From: Pauljensenia sp.
GTDB lineage: Bacteria > Actinomycetota > Actinomycetes > Actinomycetales > Actinomycetaceae
Direction of reading: 5' to 3'
DNA length: 15,110 nucleotides
Assembly: GCA_029983625.1 (NCBI GenBank)
Contig: JASBZF010000035.1
Location: 1-15,110, forward strand
Within the stretch, counting starts at the first letter, position 1, and every line of letters starts with the position of its first letter. Position numbers and translations under genes: made by a program. Under the pieces are notes generated by a model. That model had not been told where the DNA came from. It ran no database searches and saw only the letters and a list, made by a program, of their open reading frames with translations. Positions 15,009 through 15,110 of the stretch are shown here, one piece after another.

Positions 15009-15060
15009 GAACCCTGATCTGTTGGGGGAAGATCCTTCGGTACGGTGACTTGATAAGGCT

Positions 15061-15110
<50 letters not shown>

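Noticed and set aside
15018..15038. Terminator after the phosphatase gene
   Set aside because: Only 5-bp arms (GATCT/AGATC) with a G-rich loop and no T-run; too weak to call.

Overview
The window looks like a chromosomal contig from a mid-to-high-GC actinobacterium, most likely Actinomycetaceae (Schaalia/Actinomyces-like). The evidence is a sortase-anchored surface protein, a DUF5926-family gene (an actinobacterial family), codon use rich in C/G at third positions, and two promoters placed as for leaderless mRNAs. The genus is an inference. The sequence ends in 50 consecutive G, which looks like a contig edge or read artefact.

Layout. 1-1870: 3' part of a cell-wall-anchored surface protein with two close 70-residue repeats, a third degenerate one, and an IPMTG sorting signal. 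1981-2918 (minus strand): a two-gene operon with overlapping ATGA, encoding a small secreted two-cysteine protein and a probable lipoprotein. 3086-5699: a Cof-type HAD sugar phosphatase followed by an FGGY carbohydrate kinase. 5770-6645: a DUF5926 protein, closed by a strong intrinsic terminator. 6715-7056: no convincing gene. 7057-7890: a family 2 glycosyltransferase. 8005-10124: an ABC-2 (NatA/NatB-like) exporter operon of visibly lower GC, whose ATPase has an in-frame TAA inside the signature region. 10188-10268: a 26-residue single-pass membrane peptide, followed by a terminator hairpin. 10472-12742: a membrane-linked alpha/beta hydrolase and a small single-pass membrane protein. 13059-15008: an exported acid phosphatase with two complete catalytic domains in tandem and an unusual N-terminus resembling a class E sortase signal.

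How the genes fit together. Much of the window serves the envelope: wall-anchored protein, lipoprotein, secreted peptide, exporter, membrane hydrolase and exported phosphatase. The phosphatase/kinase pair belongs to sugar phosphate metabolism. No tRNA, rRNA, CRISPR array, insertion sequence or phage gene was seen. The most notable items are the broken ABC ATPase, the N-terminal LARTG segment on the duplicated phosphatase, the unannotated 26-residue peptide, and the uncharacterised secreted-protein/lipoprotein pair.
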